NCBI GenBank assembly: GCA_021820025.1
Contig: JAKAEF010000072.1
Span: 1-5,414, forward strand
Reading direction: 5' to 3'
Source: a bacterium
GTDB taxonomy: Bacteria > Patescibacteriota > Microgenomatia > Levybacterales > UBA12049
Length of the DNA: 5,414 nt
Part shown: positions 3,280 through 5,414 of the stretch, piece after piece
Layout: every line of letters begins with the position of its first letter
How positions within the stretch are numbered: the first letter of the stretch is position 1
Made by a program: the position numbers and the translations under genes
The notes under the pieces: model-generated
Told to the model about the DNA's origin: nothing
What the model saw: only the letters and a program-made list of their open reading frames with translations
Database searches by the model: none

Positions 3280-5414
3280 TTAAATTTTATACTTCTTGAG
3301 AAGCAAAGAATTGGACACAACAGAAATTGAACTAGAAGCCATCGCAACAGATGCAAAGATGGGATTAAGGAGTATGTGGAAGAATGGATATAATGCTCCC
3401 ATTGCTACAGGAATAAGAATAACATTATATCCAAATGCCCAGAAAAGGTTAAGCCGTATTGTCCGCATGGTTTTTTTAGAAAGAGTAATGGCTGAAGCGA
3501 CAGAAGAAAGATTTTTATTCACAAGTGTTATATCTGCTGCTTCTATTGCAACATCTGTTCCTGTTCCCATAGCAATACCAATATCTGCTGCTGCTAAAGC
3601 TGGGGCATCATTAATTCCATCACCAATCATGGCAACTTTTTTCCCTTCACTCTGTAAATTTCTTACCTCTGCTTCCTTTTGATCTGGGAGAACTTCAGCG
3701 AGAACTTTATCAATTCCAAGCTTTTTACCAATAGCGTCTGCTGTTCTTTGATTGTCACCAGTAATCATCACAACCTGTATTCCCATCTCTTGTAATTGTT
3801 TTACTCCAGATTTTGCAGAGTCTTTTATGGTATCGGCAACTGCAATAAGTCCTGAAAGCTTATTGTCAACTGCAAGAAGCATGACCGTTTTCCCTTCGCT
3901 CTCTAGTTTTGTTAACTGTTCAGTTACTGCCTTGTAATCAATCTTTTCTTTCTCCATCAGCCGTCTGTTACCAAAGAAGACCTTTTGTTTTCCTACCATA
4001 CCTTCTACTCCATGTCCGGCAATTGCCTGAAATTTATTAGCACTAGTAAGTTTGAGTTTCTTCTCGTATGCTTTTTTTACAATTGCCTCAGCCAGTGAAT
4101 GCTCTGAACCTTTTTCAATTGATCCAGCTAGAAGTAATAGCTCATGGTCTTTTAGTTTGTTGACAGGGATAATATCTGTCACTTCTGGTTTGCCATTGGT
4201 GAGTGTTCCTGTTTTATCAAACACAACAGTATTTATTTTGTTTGCAGTTTCTAAGCTTTCTGCATCTTTAATGAGAATTCCATTTTCTGCTCCTTTACCT
4301 GTGCCAACCATAATGGCTGTTGGTGTAGCAAGTCCCATTGCGCAGGGGCAAGCAATAATTAAGACTGCAACAGTGTTAAGAAGTGCAAAGAGTAGAACTG
4401 GATTTGGTCCAAAGATGTACCAGATGACAAAGGTTGCTATTGCAAACATAAGAACAATTGGAACAAAATAGGAAGAAATTAAATCGGCGATCCGCTGGAT
4501 TGGCGCCTTAGATCCTTGCGCTTCTTGAACAAGTTTAATAATTTGCGCAAGCATAGTATCAGAACCAATTTTTGTTGCTTTATATAAGAATGACCCTGAT
4601 TTATTAAAGGTTGCTCCAACAACAGTATCTCCCTTGGTTTTATCAGAAGGAATACTTTCTCCTGTAATCATTGATTCATCAATTGAGGAATCTCCCTCTG
4701 TAATCACTCCGTCAACAGGAATCTTCTCTCCTGGTCTAACTCTGATAACATCCCCAAGCTGTACTTGATCTATTGGAATATCTATCTCTTTTCCATCTCG
4801 TACCACTCGTGCTGTTTTTGCTTGAAGACCAATGAGTTTTTTAATTGCCTCACTTGTTTGTCCTTTAGCTCTCGCTTCAAAATACCTACCAAGTAAAATT
4901 AGTCCAATAATAATACTTGAGGTATCAAAGTAGGGAATAGGCTCTATGCCAATACTTTTAACGATATGAGGAAATATGGTAACAAATGCTGAATAACCAA
5001 ATGCAACACTTGTACCGATCGCAACGAGAGTATCCATATTTGCAGTACGGTGTCTTAATGCTGGAATAGTTGCTCTATAAAAAGTCAATCCTGCCCAGAA
5101 TTGCACAGGAAGTGCAAGAAAAAGTTGTATCCAGGAGTTTTGGAGAAAACTTGGAGAAAACTGCATTAGCCCTGGGAAACTTCCCCAAAGAATAAGTCCA
5201 CCTAGAAACAAACTAGTTATCACTTTATTTCGCAAATCATTGAGTTCTTTTTGTTTCTCTTTTTTTTGCTCTTCTTCTGACTTAATTTCTTCATCAACAA
5301 GTGCTTTATATCCAACATTTGCTACTGCTGATGCAAGGTTATCTTTTGTTACTTTGCTTTCATCATAGGTAACTGTTGCTTGCGTTGTTGCTAAATTGAC
5401 GTTTGCCTCAGTAA
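3280..5414 (-). CDS. copA: Copper-translocating P-type ATPase CopA (P1B-1), partial at the N-terminus
   Basis: An inner-membrane pump exporting Cu(I) or Ag(I) with ATP. The frame is open to the right edge, so the true start lies outside; a TTG at 5233-5235 is internal, not a start. In view, in order: the last ~44 residues of an HMA metal-binding domain (ANVNLATTQATVTYDES, 5290-5412; its CxxC is off the window); a charged linker; membrane segments from about 5225; the actuator motif TGES (4654-4665); the transmembrane metal site CPC (4342-4350); the phosphorylated Asp in DKTGT (Asp at 4216-4218); SEHS in the nucleotide domain (Ser at 4096-4098), where the family normally has SEHP; GDGIND (3607-3624); Tyr-Asn in helix 7 (3424-3429); and MASSS in helix 8 (3328-3342). 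CPC, YN and MxxSS together mark Cu(I) specificity. About 710 codons are present, ending TAA at 3280-3282. It lies directly upstream of the mer operon, which has its own promoter. Confidence 0.95.
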   Translation of the reverse strand, partial: TEANVNLATTQATVTYDESKVTKDNLASAVANVGYKALVDEEIKSEEEQKKEKQKELNDLRNKVITSLFLGGLILWGSFPGLMQFSPSFLQNSWIQLFLALPVQFWAGLTFYRATIPALRHRTANMDTLVAIGTSVAFGYSAFVTIFPHIVKSIGIEPIPYFDTSSIIIGLILLGRYFEARAKGQTSEAIKKLIGLQAKTARVVRDGKEIDIPIDQVQLGDVIRVRPGEKIPVDGVITEGDSSIDESMITGESIPSDKTKGDTVVGATFNKSGSFLYKATKIGSDTMLAQIIKLVQEAQGSKAPIQRIADLISSYFVPIVLMFAIATFVIWYIFGPNPVLLFALLNTVAVLIIACPCAMGLATPTAIMVGTGKGAENGILIKDAESLETANKINTVVFDKTGTLTNGKPEVTDIIPVNKLKDHELLLLAGSIEKGSEHSLAEAIVKKAYEKKLKLTSANKFQAIAGHGVEGMVGKQKVFFGNRRLMEKEKIDYKAVTEQLTKLESEGKTVMLLAVDNKLSGLIAVADTIKDSAKSGVKQLQEMGIQVVMITGDNQRTADAIGKKLGIDKVLAEVLPDQKEAEVRNLQSEGKKVAMIGDGINDAPALAAADIGIAMGTGTDVAIEAADITLVNKNLSSVASAITLSKKTMRTIRLNLFWAFGYNVILIPVAMGALYPFFHILLNPIFASVAMASSSISVVSNSLLLKKYKI

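Noticed and set aside
3296..4471. Three plus-strand open frames opposite copA (3296-3682, 3752-3937, 4052-4471)
   Set aside because: All are antisense to conserved ATPase motifs, and their Ser/Ala/Ile-rich composition is what the antisense of this codon usage gives.
5233..5235. TTG as start of copA
   Set aside because: The frame continues upstream to the window edge and encodes a recognisable HMA domain end and linker, so the TTG is an internal Leu codon.
1..5414. CRISPR array, tRNA, rRNA, insertion sequence or attachment site
   Set aside because: No regular repeats, cloverleaf-like sequence, transposase frame or terminal inverted repeats were seen. Almost all of the window is coding, and the longest gaps are 79 bases.

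Overview
The window reads as a metal-resistance cluster from a low-GC organism (roughly 35% GC, estimated by eye from a few lines). Every gene lies on the minus strand, so transcription runs from high to low coordinates. The organism is probably a bacterium: the best promoter looks sigma70-like (TTGACT, 17 bases, TACTAT). Shine-Dalgarno sites are weak or absent before nearly all genes, and the proteins are compact and Lys/Ile-rich. This would suit a Patescibacteria/CPR-type genome or another lineage that relies little on Shine-Dalgarno sites. An archaeon is not excluded, and the placement is an inference. The genetic code is standard: TGA ends several genes cleanly.

Layout in transcription order. 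(1) 5414-3280: copper-translocating P-type ATPase (CopA), cut by the window edge inside its N-terminal HMA domain. (2) 3279-3201: a 79-base gap with a promoter and an overlapping 22-bp inverted repeat that looks like an ArsR-family operator. (3) 3200-2895: ArsR/SmtB-type repressor. (4) 2891-2322: membrane-anchored thioredoxin-fold protein with a WCGEC site. (5) 2325-1918: MerC-like mercury transporter with four membrane segments. (6) 1921-521: mercuric reductase MerA without the NmerA domain. (7) 498-304: 64-residue, Cys- and Met-rich protein with two membrane segments. (8) 224-1: start of a cation-diffusion-facilitator-like transporter, interrupted by an in-frame TGA and cut by the window edge.

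Genes 3 to 6 are packed as one operon (3-base gap, then two 4-base ATGA overlaps), and gene 7 follows 22 bases later. The likely logic is as follows. The ArsR-type repressor senses metal and frees its own promoter. The MerC-like protein brings Hg(II) across the membrane on paired cysteines, and MerA reduces it to volatile Hg(0) with NADPH. No MerP, MerT or MerR-family regulator is visible. The extracytoplasmic thioredoxin-like protein sits next to the transporter and may act as mercury receptor or as thiol partner. CopA upstream adds Cu(I)/Ag(I) export.

The most notable points are the unusual mer operon composition, the promoter/operator arrangement that fixes the regulator's start, the small CxxC membrane protein, the thioredoxin-like protein lacking its cis-proline, a Ser in place of Pro in CopA's SEHP motif, and the in-frame stop in the last transporter.
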